A stretch of 64,000 nucleotides of DNA, from positions 2,277,501 through 2,341,500 of the forward strand of contig NZ_CP072648.1 of assembly GCF_018304825.1 (NCBI RefSeq). The letters run 5' to 3'. Source of the stretch: Chloracidobacterium validum (GTDB lineage Bacteria; Acidobacteriota; Blastocatellia; Chloracidobacteriales; Chloracidobacteriaceae). Below, piece by piece: positions 53,268 through 62,604 of the stretch. The first letter of the stretch is position 1. Every line of letters begins with the position of its first letter. A program made the translations under genes and the position numbers. Below the pieces are notes generated by a model. That model was not told where the DNA came from, ran no database searches, and saw nothing but the letters and a program-made list of their open reading frames with translations.

Positions 53268-53621
53268 ACATCACTCCCAATGGTAAAAAAGGCCTACCTT
53301 GGTCAAACGATGGGCGGTGGTTAGCTCACAAAGCCGGCAGGCTTCTGAAAAAACCAGCGTGCTTGCGCGGCATCCACGGTTTCTGGTGGGTGAGGCTATT
53401 CTACGTATCATTCCAGCCACGCTGTGCGTTCCTACCGGAACCGCCATGCGATGTCAAATAGCACCAAACCTGCCTCACCCCCTTGAGGACGTGCCTGAAA
53501 AGTCAGATGTGACGGGTTGTCAGGATGGGGCTGGCAGGAGCGTTCGCAAACCATCACAAGCCAGCCGCAACCCGCCTTTTATTTGGTCGCTAGCTGGTTA
53601 TTTGGCGCTAGCTGGGGGCGT
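53268..53621. other. Intergenic region between glsA and the Rpn-like gene
   Basis: This 354-base gap probably holds the glsA promoter. Near its right end two direct copies of CGCTAGCTGG (about 53588-53597 and 53606-53615), each with the palindrome GCTAGC, lie just after the Rpn-like stop and could form a terminator-like structure. A plus-strand open frame across it is only the shadow of the next gene. Confidence 0.5.
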
Positions 53622-54575
53622 TTACGGTGTGTCTGGTTTTCGCTCCTGCAGTAGTTTGGCCAGATACGCTTGGATTTCGTCGGCTGATAAACCCTTCAGC
53701 CTTTCCTCTGGGGCTAACCCCTTGAGTCGCTCCTCGGTGGGAATGTCCCTGAGTCGCTCCTCGGTAGGAATCTGCTCGAGCAGTTTCTCCATCGGGAGCG
53801 CCTTGAGCAACTCTTCGTCCGGTAGCCCTTTGAGGCGTTCCTCCACAGGAATATCCCTGAGCAGTTCCTCAATCGGAATCTCCCGCAAGATTAACTCCCG
53901 CCGGAGTTTCCGAATGAACTCCGGCATCGTCTCCGCCACAAACTCTTCCACCGTGTACGGCATCGCCAATCCCTCCGACTGATAGTACAACCACAACCGA
54001 TCTAGTACCGAACTGGTATCCGACCGCTTCAGATGAAAACACCGGGCAGCGCGACGGACCTTGTCCGCTACCCCGCTGAACATCCCCCACAGCGCATTCT
54101 CCGGCGTGTCCCGAATCTCGCTCAACACAATCACCCGGATGCCAAGCGTCCCAAAGCCCAGATGGTAAACCCCTGGTTTGGTCGCATCAATCCGTTCCAA
54201 CTTGACTTGACCATCGAGCTTTTCGGGAAAGCGGGTACAGACGGCATAGAGCGCCAGTGCCGACTTGGGCAGCCAAGTATTCGTTGAAGAAACCTGCTTG
54301 CGGTAGTTGACGGCATGACCAACGAACTCTTCGATGGCATCGTCGTCGAGCGCCTCGCGCAATGACTTGTACGTGATGAGGTTGTGGTCGGCGAGGTGGT
54401 CGAGACCGTCAGGGAGTGGGACGTGGATGTCACCAGGGGCTTTGCGGACGACCACGACATCGAGGAGTTGCTGACGCAGGGAGAGGTCTTTTTCCAACTC
54501 GACGATGAAGGGAAGGTCGGAAAAGAAGTCGGCCAGCGCAACGCCGAACAGCCGATGCCACCTGAGATTGCTCAT
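53622..54575 (-). CDS. Rpn/YhgA-like PD-(D/E)XK nuclease-family protein
   Basis: A 317-residue protein like the Rpn ('recombination-promoting nuclease') and DUF4351-type proteins often labelled putative transposase. The N-terminal core (WHRLFGVALADFFSD, ELEKDLSLRQQLLDVVVVRK, ALYAVCTRFPEKLDGQV) fits the restriction-endonuclease-like fold. After residue 230 the tail is a run of eight 9-residue units (53664-53879). These families are found in many copies and are horizontally mobile, but no inverted repeats or partner gene mark a transposon here. Confidence 0.8.
   Translation of the reverse strand: MSNLRWHRLFGVALADFFSDLPFIVELEKDLSLRQQLLDVVVVRKAPGDIHVPLPDGLDHLADHNLITYKSLREALDDDAIEEFVGHAVNYRKQVSSTNTWLPKSALALYAVCTRFPEKLDGQVKLERIDATKPGVYHLGFGTLGIRVIVLSEIRDTPENALWGMFSGVADKVRRAARCFHLKRSDTSSVLDRLWLYYQSEGLAMPYTVEEFVAETMPEFIRKLRRELILREIPIEELLRDIPVEERLKGLPDEELLKALPMEKLLEQIPTEERLRDIPTEERLKGLAPEERLKGLSADEIQAYLAKLLQERKPDTP
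53664..53879 (-). repeat. Eight 27-bp units (9-residue periodic tail)
   Basis: Consecutive units read IPIEELLRD, IPVEERLKG, LPDEELLKA, LPMEKLLEQ, IPTEERLRD, IPTEERLKG, LAPEERLKG and LSADEIQAY. The period is exactly nine residues with no gaps. Two central DNA units differ at only a few bases, which allows slipped-strand change of tail length in frame. Confidence 0.92.
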
Positions 54576-55030
54576 AAGCGATTTACACTCCCTTGCCGGG
54601 AAGCCTTCATGCCTTTAGTGACCTTTGTGGTCAGCCAAGTGCGTGGCGTGGTGGTGATGAGAACGGCTCGCAGGCTTAGTAAGTATTCATAACAGGCGCA
54701 CCATGCCACCATCCATTCACAACCCACCCGTTGACTTGCCAGACATACCTTGCCCGGCACGCTGCCTTCGCCTATTGTCGCAGGTGGTCGTCGTCCGTTC
54801 TATGCCGCGCGTGCTGGGCGCAAGTGTTTGGGCCGATGCCGTTTGAACGGGAAGCCGCGGCGAACTCGCGCCCGCGCCCGGTGCTATGTGCGCTGAGCTA
54901 CGGCGCGACGCTAGGTTGCCCACCTGTCTATGCAGGTTCAAACGACGCGCCACGACGGCGGTGGTGGTTGGCGACGACCGCCTTCTCCTGTGCCGCGGCG
55001 GCTTTCGCGCCGCGTGGTTGGTTCTGCTCC
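54576..55030. other. Divergent intergenic region before coaX
   Basis: These 455 bases separate the Rpn-like gene and coaX. A plus-strand frame joins coaX from 54731, but its 100 extra residues resemble no protein and precede the true pantothenate-kinase start. No repeats or RNA genes were recognised. Confidence 0.5.
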
Positions 55031-55801
55031 ATGCTCCTTGTGATTGATGTTGGCAACACGAATACGACGCTGGGGGTCTATGCCGGCAGCAACTTGGTTG
55101 CGCACTGGCGGCTTACCACGGAACGGGAACGCACCGTGGATGAGTACGGCATCTTGTGTCGCAACCTGTTTACGTTCTCGCAACTCGACCCGCGTGACAT
55201 CGAGGGCATTGCCATCGCTTCGGTTGTGCCACCGCTGAACTTCACCTTTTTCCGCATGGCCCAGACCTACTTTGGACGCGAGCCGTTTTTTGTCAAACCG
55301 ACCGAAAACGTTGGGATGCCGATTCGCTATGACGCGCCGCAGGATGTCGGCGCAGACCGGATCGTGAACGCGGTCGCGGCCTACGCGCGCTACGGCGGGC
55401 CATGCGTCGTGGTGGACTTCGGAACGGCAACGACCTTTGACGCCATTTCCGAAGATGGGGCGTACTTGGGTGGCGTCATCGCGCCGGGGATTGTTATTTC
55501 TGCTGAGGCGTTGTTCCAGCGAGCGGCGCGCCTGCCCAGGGTGAGCATCGCCCATCCGGCACAGGTTGTCGGTCGCTCGACGATTGGTAGCATTCAATCT
55601 GGACTCTATTTCGGTTATATCGGTCTCGTAGAAGGTATCCTCCAGCGCATGCAGTCCGAGATGGGCAACTTGCAGGCGGTCATCGCCACCGGCGGACTGT
55701 CCCGGCTCATCGGCAAGGGATCGCCGCTGATTACTGAGATTGATGAAAACCTCACGCTGGAAGGCTTGCGCCTGATTTACCAACGGGCGACCCAGGCGTA
55801 A
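55031..55801 (+). CDS. coaX: Type III pantothenate kinase
   Basis: Phosphorylates pantothenate in the first step of coenzyme A synthesis. ATG 55031 opens directly at the phosphate-binding motif MLLVIDVGNTNTTLGVYAGS, exactly as in the family. GADRIVNAVAAYARYGGPCV, VVDFGTATTFDAISEDG and YLGGVIAPG follow. The length of 256 residues is typical. Type III enzymes are not feedback-inhibited by CoA. The asparaginase-like gene starts 48 bases downstream. Confidence 0.96.
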   Translation: MLLVIDVGNTNTTLGVYAGSNLVAHWRLTTERERTVDEYGILCRNLFTFSQLDPRDIEGIAIASVVPPLNFTFFRMAQTYFGREPFFVKPTENVGMPIRYDAPQDVGADRIVNAVAAYARYGGPCVVVDFGTATTFDAISEDGAYLGGVIAPGIVISAEALFQRAARLPRVSIAHPAQVVGRSTIGSIQSGLYFGYIGLVEGILQRMQSEMGNLQAVIATGGLSRLIGKGSPLITEIDENLTLEGLRLIYQRATQA

Positions 55802-55849
55802 GCTGCCGCGCGCCGGTTGTTCCGCAAAGCCGCTGCCTGGTGGTTGCTT

Positions 55850-56359
55850 ATGTCGCCGACCTCTTCGCCAGTTCGTATCCTTTTGACCGGTGGCACGCTC
55901 GACAAGGTCTATGACGAGCGAACCGGCAATCTGGTCTTTTCCAGGACGCACCTGTTCGACATGCTCGACCAGGCGCGATGCTATCTGGTGAACATCACAA
56001 TCGAGCCGGTGATGCTCAAGGATAGCCTCGATATGACCGAGGCCGACCGCGCGGCCATTCGCGCCGCCGCGCAGCGGTCGCCTGAAACCCGCCTCCTCAT
56101 CACGCATGGCACGGATACCATGACCGAAACCGCCCATGACCTGGCCAACCACGTGACCGACAAGACGGTGGTGTTCGTCGGCGCGATGATTCCGTACTCG
56201 TTTGGCGGCTCGGACGCCCTGTTCAACCTTGGCTTTGCGTTGGCATCCGCCCGGGTCCTACCGCCCGGCGTTTACGTTGCGATGAACGGCACGGTTTTTG
56301 ACTGGCACAACGTGCGCAAAAACCGGGAGCGCGGCCGCTTTGAACCGCTTCACCCATGA
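55850..56359 (+). CDS. Asparaginase N-terminal-domain protein
   Basis: A 169-residue protein that matches only the N-terminal domain of classical L-asparaginases: RILLTGGTLDKVYDE has the first catalytic Thr, and RLLITHGTDTMTETAHDLA has the second Thr-Asp pair. The C-terminal dimerising domain is absent. Short single-domain proteins of this kind are widespread, so this is probably a family trait rather than a truncation. Whether it hydrolyses asparagine is unknown. ATG 55850 is preferred to an upstream in-frame start. Confidence 0.82.
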   Translation: MSPTSSPVRILLTGGTLDKVYDERTGNLVFSRTHLFDMLDQARCYLVNITIEPVMLKDSLDMTEADRAAIRAAAQRSPETRLLITHGTDTMTETAHDLANHVTDKTVVFVGAMIPYSFGGSDALFNLGFALASARVLPPGVYVAMNGTVFDWHNVRKNRERGRFEPLHP

Positions 56360-56483
56360 AGCGCATCCACCACCCTGACTGGCGACAGTCGCGTGTCACG
56401 GGAACCGTTCTCGGCTATAAACACCCTTTCGCGCTGGCTTACCAAGTCGGCGCTACCTTTGGGCGACTTCACCGCACCTGTCC

Positions 56484-58319
56484 ATGACTGCTTCCACCCA
56501 AACGACGGCCCTCGTGTCGTCGCGGCCGGACTCCCAAACCACCAGCCCAACCGTCCAACCCCTACCAACGCCTTGGCAACGCTTGCTGGGCTTCTGTGCG
56601 CCCTACTGGACGAGCTTTTTGCTTGGCGGACTGCTCATTCTGGCCAGCGCCTACGTGAACCTGCTGTCGCCGCAGGTCATTCGGACGGCCGTGGACGACC
56701 TCCGAACCGGCGTCACGCAGCAGAAGGTAGCCCGCTATGCGTTACTCGTGATTGGCATCGCGGCCGTTCGCGGGCTGTTTTTGTTTTGGCAACGGCGCAT
56801 TCTCATCAATCGCTCACGCGACATCGAATACGACCTCCGCAACGCTTTTTACGCCCACCTGCAACGGCAGCCGCCGGCCTTCTTCCACCGACAACGGATC
56901 GGCGATCTGATGTCACGCGCCACGAACGACATCGGCGCGGTGCGCATGCTGATCGGGCCGGCGGTGCTCTACGGACTCAACACGCTGTTCACCGTCGCGC
57001 TGGTTCTGCCGGCCATGGTGGCCGTCAATGCAACGCTCACGGCGTTTGCGCTCATCACCTTGCCACTGGCGGCGGCGGCCACGAAGTATTTCGGCGCGCG
57101 CATTCACGAGCGTTCGGAGGAGATTCAGGCATACTTTGGGCTGGTCACGGCCAAGGCGCAGGAGAACTTTTCTGGCGTGCGCGTCGTGCGCGCCTTTGCC
57201 CAGGAAGCGGCTGAAGAAGCCGCCTTTGATGCGATGAACCGGGAGTTCGTTCGGCGCAACCTGCGGCTGGTGCGCTTGTCGGCGTTGTTTCGTCCGGTGC
57301 TCGACATTCTGTTTGGCCTCGGCCCGGCCATTGTCCTGTGGTATGGCGGCCGGCTCGTGCTGCGTGGCGAGCTGACGCTCGGGCAGTTCGTGGAATTCAA
57401 CCTCTACTTGACCATGCTGGTCTGGCCGATGATTGCCCTGGGGTGGGTCGTCAACTTGACGCAGCGTGGGCTGGCCAGCATGGGGCGGCTCTCGGCCATC
57501 CTTGACGAATCCCCGGCCATTGCCGACCCGGCGCACCTCCCCACGCTGCCGCCGATTGCAGGTGACATCGAGTTTCGCCATCTCACCTTTGCCTACGCTG
57601 GCGCAGGCAGCGCCGCGTCATCACCGGTGCTGCGGGATGTTTCGCTTCGGATTCCGTGCGGCACGACGCTGGCCATCATCGGGCCGACCGGGGCCGGAAA
57701 AAGCACCCTGGCCAACCTCATCCCGCGACTGCTCGACGCCCCCCCTGGAACGCTCTTCATTGATGGCCGTCCCATCCAGGACTATCCCCTCCAGCAACTT
57801 CGGTCGGCAATTGGCTATGCCCAGCAGGAAAGCTTTCTGTTTAGCGATACCATTGCGGCCAACATTGCGTTTGGGGTCGAAACCGCCACGCCGGAAGCCA
57901 TCGCGCGGGTGGCCGAACAGGCCGGGCTGCGGCAGGATGTCGAACAGTTTCCCAAGGGCTTTGAAACCATCGTCGGAGAACGTGGCATCACGCTTTCCGG
58001 CGGCCAGAAACAACGTGCGGCACTGGCCCGGGCGCTGCTGCGCGATCCGCGGATCCTCATCCTGGACGATGCGCTGTCGGCAGTGGATACCGATACCGAA
58101 GCCCGTATCCTGGAACACCTGCGGCAGGTCATGCGTGGACGGACAACCATCCTCATCGCGCACCGGATTTCGACCGTCAAAGATGCCGATCACATCGTGT
58201 TTCTCGAAGATGGGCGGATTGTCGAGCAGGGAACCCATGCCCAACTGCTTGCCCTTGGCGGACGCTATGCCGCGCTTTACGAGCGGCAGAAGCTCGAAGC
58301 CGAGCTGGCGGCACTCTAA
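56484..58319 (+). CDS. ABC exporter, membrane and ATPase domains fused (MsbA-like)
   Basis: A half-transporter of 611 residues. Six transmembrane helices (about residues 30-330) are followed by an ATPase domain with Walker A IIGPTGAGKSTLANLIPRLL, a Q-loop (GYAQQESFLFS), the signature LSGGQKQRAALARALL, Walker B ILILDDALSAVD and the H-loop IAHRIST. It works as a dimer, and relatives export lipids or drugs. The next gene (murJ, 17 bases on) suggests a cell-envelope cargo such as lipid A precursor, which is inference. Confidence 0.93.
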   Translation: MTASTQTTALVSSRPDSQTTSPTVQPLPTPWQRLLGFCAPYWTSFLLGGLLILASAYVNLLSPQVIRTAVDDLRTGVTQQKVARYALLVIGIAAVRGLFLFWQRRILINRSRDIEYDLRNAFYAHLQRQPPAFFHRQRIGDLMSRATNDIGAVRMLIGPAVLYGLNTLFTVALVLPAMVAVNATLTAFALITLPLAAAATKYFGARIHERSEEIQAYFGLVTAKAQENFSGVRVVRAFAQEAAEEAAFDAMNREFVRRNLRLVRLSALFRPVLDILFGLGPAIVLWYGGRLVLRGELTLGQFVEFNLYLTMLVWPMIALGWVVNLTQRGLASMGRLSAILDESPAIADPAHLPTLPPIAGDIEFRHLTFAYAGAGSAASSPVLRDVSLRIPCGTTLAIIGPTGAGKSTLANLIPRLLDAPPGTLFIDGRPIQDYPLQQLRSAIGYAQQESFLFSDTIAANIAFGVETATPEAIARVAEQAGLRQDVEQFPKGFETIVGERGITLSGGQKQRAALARALLRDPRILILDDALSAVDTDTEARILEHLRQVMRGRTTILIAHRISTVKDADHIVFLEDGRIVEQGTHAQLLALGGRYAALYERQKLEAELAAL

Positions 58320-58336
58320 CCGAGGAACGTCCACGC

Positions 58337-59920
58337 ATGCCGATGCTCCCCAAGCTTCCGGCGTCCCTGCTCGTTGGACTGGGCATTCTCGCCAGCCGCC
58401 TGTCGGGGCTGATCCGCAATAAGGTTTTCGCCTATTACTTCGGCGACTCAGAGATTGCCGGGGTTTATCGCGCGGCGCAGCGGATTCCGAACGTCCTGCA
58501 AAACCTGCTCGGCGAAGGCGCGCTGTCGGCATCCTTCATTCCGGCTTACGCGCGGCTGCTGGCCGAAGGACGCGCGGACGATGCCGGACGCCTGGCCGGG
58601 GCCATCTTCGGGTTGCTCAGCCTGGCGGTCTCCGTCCTGGTTGCGGTTGGGATTGGACTTGCGCCCTGGCTGACGCGCGTGATTGCGCCGGGGTTCACCG
58701 GCGAACACTACGTGCTGACAGTCCGGTTGGTGCGGATTTTCTTCCCCGGCATCGGGATTCTGGTGCTTTCGGCCTGGTGTCTGGGCATCCTCAACAGCCA
58801 CCGGCGCTTTTTGTTGCCATATGCCGCGCCGGTGGCGCTCAACGCAGTCGTGGTCGTCACGCTGCTCGTCTTTGGCGGACAACCGCTCGACCGACTCGTC
58901 GTCTGGACGACTTGGGGCGCGGTCGTTGGTAGTCTGGTGATGTTTGGCATTCAACTGCCGACGGTTTGGCGTGTCGCGTCACCGTTGCGCCTGAGCTGGC
59001 GCGTTGATGGCGCTCCAACCCGCGAAGTCATCCGCAACTTCTTCCCGGCACTGGTCAGTCGCGGGGTAGCGCAAATCAGCAGTTACCTGGACAACCTCCT
59101 GGCCAGCTTGGTTTCTCCAAGCGCGGTTGGCGTATTGGGCTACGCGCAGGATGTTTACATGCTCCCGGTCAGCCTGTTTGGTATCGCCATTTCGGCCGCG
59201 GAGCTTCCGGCGCTGGCCAGCGCCACCGGCGCGCGCGAAACCGTTGCCGCCCAGATGCGCGACCGGCTCACCCGCGCCATCGGCCAGATGTCCTTTTTCG
59301 TCATCCCGTCGAGCGTGGCGTTTGTGGCGCTGGGCGGGAGTATCGTCGGTGTTTTGTACCGGGGCGGCCGCTTCGATGACCGGGCGGCAACCGCCGTCTG
59401 GCTCACGCTGGCCGCCGCGACGATTGGGCTGCGGGCTGCGACGCAGGCGCGACTCTATGCTTCGGGATTCTACGCGCTGGGCGATACCCGGACGCCGCTG
59501 CGTTATGCGCTGCTCCGGGTTGGGCTGGCGGCCGGCGGTGGCGCGCTGGCAGCGCTTTACGTCCCGACGTGGTTAGGCTGGCCGCCAATGTGGGGCGTGG
59601 CCGGTTTGGCCGCGGCGTCGGGGGTCGCCGCCTGGGTTGAGTTTTTCTTCCTGCGCCGGGCGCTACAGGCCGAGATCGGGCAACTGGCTTCCCACCACCT
59701 TGAATCTGCCGGACTCTGGCTCTGTGCACTGTTGGCCGCTGCCGGTGCCTGGGCCGGACTGGGGCCGATGCGCAGCGTCTTTCCTTCCTGGCTGGCAGAC
59801 CTAGGCGGACTGGCACTCTATGGAACGACCTACCTTGCCGCGGCAGTCATCCTGGGCCTGGCCCCGGTGGACATCCGCGCCCGGCTGCGGCGCTTGGGGC
59901 GACGGTCATCGGAGGAATAG
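58337..59920 (+). CDS. murJ: Lipid II flippase MurJ
   Basis: A 527-residue membrane protein of the MOP superfamily with about 14 helices, thought to flip the peptidoglycan precursor lipid II. The opening ILASRLSGLIRNKVFAYYFG and RIPNVLQNLLGEGALSASFI are classic MurJ/MviN sequence. Later Arg-lined cavity segments such as VARRF-type and FALGDTRTPLRYALLRVG-like parts match (YALGDTRTPLRYALLRVGLA). ATG 58337 has GAGGA upstream. It is co-directional and near-contiguous with the ABC exporter. Confidence 0.95.
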   Translation: MPMLPKLPASLLVGLGILASRLSGLIRNKVFAYYFGDSEIAGVYRAAQRIPNVLQNLLGEGALSASFIPAYARLLAEGRADDAGRLAGAIFGLLSLAVSVLVAVGIGLAPWLTRVIAPGFTGEHYVLTVRLVRIFFPGIGILVLSAWCLGILNSHRRFLLPYAAPVALNAVVVVTLLVFGGQPLDRLVVWTTWGAVVGSLVMFGIQLPTVWRVASPLRLSWRVDGAPTREVIRNFFPALVSRGVAQISSYLDNLLASLVSPSAVGVLGYAQDVYMLPVSLFGIAISAAELPALASATGARETVAAQMRDRLTRAIGQMSFFVIPSSVAFVALGGSIVGVLYRGGRFDDRAATAVWLTLAAATIGLRAATQARLYASGFYALGDTRTPLRYALLRVGLAAGGGALAALYVPTWLGWPPMWGVAGLAAASGVAAWVEFFFLRRALQAEIGQLASHHLESAGLWLCALLAAAGAWAGLGPMRSVFPSWLADLGGLALYGTTYLAAAVILGLAPVDIRARLRRLGRRSSEE

Positions 59921-60014
59921 ACCGCCAAATTATCCCGGCTCTAGTTTTGCTCGGAGCGCCAGCTATGAGAACGTTGCACTGTTTTTTGAATCCTTGTTTC
60001 CCGATGTTTTCAGT

Positions 60015-61682
60015 ATGTCTGACCTGACAATTGCCCGCTCGGTAAAACTGTCTCCCATCGTGGACGTGGCGGAACGCCTTGGCGTGTCGCCCGACGAGAT
60101 TGAACCCTACGGTCGCTACGCGGCGAAACTGCCGCTGTGGTTGAGCGCTCCCGATGCCCCCCGCCGCGGCAAGCTCATCCTGGTTTCGGCAATGACGCCA
60201 ACCCCGGCTGGCGAGGGCAAGACCACCGCCACGATTGGGCTGACGGATGCACTCAACCGGATTGGTCGCCGTGCCGTCGCGGTTCTGCGCGAACCATCCC
60301 TTGGGCCAGTTTTTGGGCTGAAGGGCGGCGCGACAGGTGGCGGGCGCGCGCAAGTCGCCCCAATGGACTTCATCAACTTGCACTTCACAGGCGATTTCGC
60401 GGCCGTGACGGCAGCGCACAACCTGCTGGCGGCGGTTGTGGACAACGACCTCCACCAGCGAAAATCCACCCACGGCCTCGACTTGACGAGTGTTCGCTGG
60501 AAGCGCGTCCTCGATGTCAATGACCGCGCCCTGCGGCAGATTGTCGTTGGTCTGGGTGGACGCACCAATGGGCTTCCCCGCGAATCCGGCTTCGACATTA
60601 CCGCCGCCTCGGAAGTCATGGCGGCAATGTGCCTGTGCGACTCGCTGGCCCACTTGAAGGAAAAACTTGGTGGCATTTTCGTTGGGCGCACCCAGGACAA
60701 GCGCCCGCTGTATGCGCGCGATTTCAACGTCCACGGGGCAATGACGGCGCTGCTCAGGGACGCGCTCAAGCCAAACTTGGCGCAGACGCTCGAAGGCAAT
60801 CCGGCCATCATTCACCTTGGACCCTTTGCCAACATTGCGCAGGGAACAAACTCGGTGATCGCCACGCGGGCGGGTTTGCGCCTGAGCGACTATGTCGTGA
60901 CCGAAGCCGGCTTTGGGTTCGACTTGGGTGGGGAAAAGTTCCTGCACATCAAGTGCCGGACATCCGGCCTCGCGCCGGCCGTCGTCGTTCTGGTGGCTAC
61001 CGTTCGGGGGCTGAAATATCAAGGCGGCGCAGCGCTCGAAGCCCTGCATGAGCCTGATCTGGCGGCCCTGGAACGTGGCTTCGACAACCTTGAAAAGCAC
61101 CTGGAAAACGTTCGCCGGTTTGGACTGGAGCCGGTCGTGGCAATCAATCGCTTCACCAGTGACACCAGTGCGGAACTGGATTGGGTTCAGGCGCGTTGCA
61201 CGGCTATGGGGACTGCCTCGGCGATTTCGGAGGCCTGGGCCTACGGCGGCGCGGGCGCGGAAACGCTGGCTCACGAGGTCGTCGCGGCGGTTGAGCGCGC
61301 AACCGGTCACTGGCAACCGCTTTACGCGCTTACCGACCCCATCGAGCGCAAAATCGAAACCGTGGCAACGCACATCTACGGCGCGAGCGATGTCCGGTTT
61401 CTGTCCAAGGCACGCGCTGACCTCCGCTTGATTGCTGAACTTGGACTGACGCAACTCCCCATCTGCATAGCCAAAACTCAAAAGTCGTTTTCAGACGATC
61501 CGACCCGACTGGGACGCCCACGGGATTTCACGTTGACCATTCGGGAAGTCGAAATTGCTGCCGGGGCGGGTTTTGTCATTCCGATTGCCGGTGATTTGGT
61601 ACGCATGCCTGGATTGCCGGCCGTTCCGGCTTCCGAGCGGATTGACATTGACGCCGAAGGCAACATTACGGGGCTGTCGTAG
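60015..61682 (+). CDS. fhs: Formate-tetrahydrofolate ligase
   Basis: Joins formate to tetrahydrofolate with ATP, feeding the one-carbon pool. ATG 60015 gives 555 residues, the normal size; a longer frame from 59820 overlaps the end of murJ and is not needed. The P-loop VSAMTPTPAGEGKTTATIGL, GPVFGLKGGATGGGRAQVAP, RESGFDITAASEVMA and the GFGFDLGGEKFLHIKCR block are conserved. The tetrahydrofolate site region (VAAGAGF-like EIAAGAGFVIPIAGDLVRMP) closes it. It lies 94 bases after murJ. Confidence 0.96.
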   Translation: MSDLTIARSVKLSPIVDVAERLGVSPDEIEPYGRYAAKLPLWLSAPDAPRRGKLILVSAMTPTPAGEGKTTATIGLTDALNRIGRRAVAVLREPSLGPVFGLKGGATGGGRAQVAPMDFINLHFTGDFAAVTAAHNLLAAVVDNDLHQRKSTHGLDLTSVRWKRVLDVNDRALRQIVVGLGGRTNGLPRESGFDITAASEVMAAMCLCDSLAHLKEKLGGIFVGRTQDKRPLYARDFNVHGAMTALLRDALKPNLAQTLEGNPAIIHLGPFANIAQGTNSVIATRAGLRLSDYVVTEAGFGFDLGGEKFLHIKCRTSGLAPAVVVLVATVRGLKYQGGAALEALHEPDLAALERGFDNLEKHLENVRRFGLEPVVAINRFTSDTSAELDWVQARCTAMGTASAISEAWAYGGAGAETLAHEVVAAVERATGHWQPLYALTDPIERKIETVATHIYGASDVRFLSKARADLRLIAELGLTQLPICIAKTQKSFSDDPTRLGRPRDFTLTIREVEIAAGAGFVIPIAGDLVRMPGLPAVPASERIDIDAEGNITGLS

Positions 61683-61752
61683 GCCACGGTGGGAGCGATG
61701 ACCGGCACAGCAGCGCAAGTACCAGGCGAACGTGTGAACAATGTGTGAAAAG

Positions 61753-61775
61753 GGAGGAACGCCGAGCATTCCTCC
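61753..61775 (-). terminator. Intrinsic terminator after the putative lipoprotein gene
   Basis: GGAGGAA (61753-61759) pairs with TTCCTCC (61769-61775). On the minus strand CTTTTC follows. It lies 28 bases after the stop of the 61804-62439 gene and between it and the convergent fhs gene. Confidence 0.7.
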
Positions 61776-61803
61776 GCCAAAGCTTATCAGGCCTGGTAGT
61801 GTG

Positions 61804-62439
61804 TCATCGTGGCAACTTGATCATTTTAGCCGTGAAGCTACCCTTGATGCTTTTCTTTCCATCGGTGACATCAATTTCACCGGAAACATCTTCGCCGGCG
61901 ACAGCGCTAATTTTGACCGATCCCGTCATCTTGCCCGAATCGAGGGACGTCAGAGTCTTTTTTGATTGCTGATAGCTGTGAAATCCCAAGCCATAGTCAC
62001 GGGTCACAGAAAACTGGAAAGGACCTGCGCCAGCGGTTGCCATCGGATAAACACCGGGGGCAAGGGGGGTCCCGGCCGGCTCATTTTCCTTGCCAATCAG
62101 TTCAAATACCACGAGGTAGCCGTCTGACGTAGGAGCTTCCCGCAGAGATAGTTGTCCCCGCTCTGGGTTCAAGTTGTAATCGGCCAGATGGAAGGCATAG
62201 GAAGAAGCTTTTTTGGTTTCCGTATTTTTGGAAAGCCCGATTGTGGATGGGTAAATGTAGCCAGATTTGAGGGCAACAGGCTGTGACTTGCCGTCAACAG
62301 TAAGAACAAGCTCCTGCGCTTTGCTGCCACAGGCGATGCTGGATGCCACGACCAACATCAACATCAGTCCGAATGAGCGCACTTGCGGAGCGGAATAACA
62401 ACTTAGCAGACAGCGCGTCTGACGCAACATGACAAACAT
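61804..62439 (-). CDS. Putative exported lipoprotein, unknown function
   Basis: A 211-residue protein. ATG 62439 has GGGAG 9 bases upstream. A hydrophobic export segment (FGLMLMLVVASSIACGSKAQ) contains a lipobox-like SSIAC, so it may be lipid-anchored. The mature region is beta-rich and repeats lysine/glycine motifs (VTDGKKSIKGSFTAKMIKL). No family is recognised. It is divergent from nothing near it and ends at the 61753-61775 hairpin. Confidence 0.7.
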   Translation of the reverse strand: MFVMLRQTRCLLSCYSAPQVRSFGLMLMLVVASSIACGSKAQELVLTVDGKSQPVALKSGYIYPSTIGLSKNTETKKASSYAFHLADYNLNPERGQLSLREAPTSDGYLVVFELIGKENEPAGTPLAPGVYPMATAGAGPFQFSVTRDYGLGFHSYQQSKKTLTSLDSGKMTGSVKISAVAGEDVSGEIDVTDGKKSIKGSFTAKMIKLPR

Positions 62440-62604
62440 CGAAGCAATCTCCCAACGGGTTAGGTGTGTGGAAGCAGCGCTTGATGAGAGTCACCGCTCG
62501 CCACAGAGGGGGGCGTCAGTGGCGAAAACATTTTGACGGTCTGGCAGCACGTTACCACGTCAAGGCCAGATTTTCTTGTGGTTGTGTTTTTTGTGGTCGT
62601 GTTT

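Noticed and set aside
53299-53982. 227-residue plus-strand Ser-rich frame
   Set aside because: It is mostly the complement of the 27-bp repeats of the Rpn-like gene.
53622-54575. Calling the Rpn-like gene an insertion sequence
   Set aside because: No terminal inverted repeats, target duplication or DDE residues were seen; only the protein family is loosely labelled transposase.
54731-55030. N-terminal extension of coaX
   Set aside because: One hundred extra residues with no conservation; the family begins exactly at the 55031 methionine motif.
54938-56152. 404-residue minus-strand frame opposite coaX
   Set aside because: Antisense to two recognised genes and without any family motif.
59847-61481. 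544-residue minus-strand frame opposite fhs
   Set aside because: Shadow of a well-recognised gene; no domain or ribosome site.
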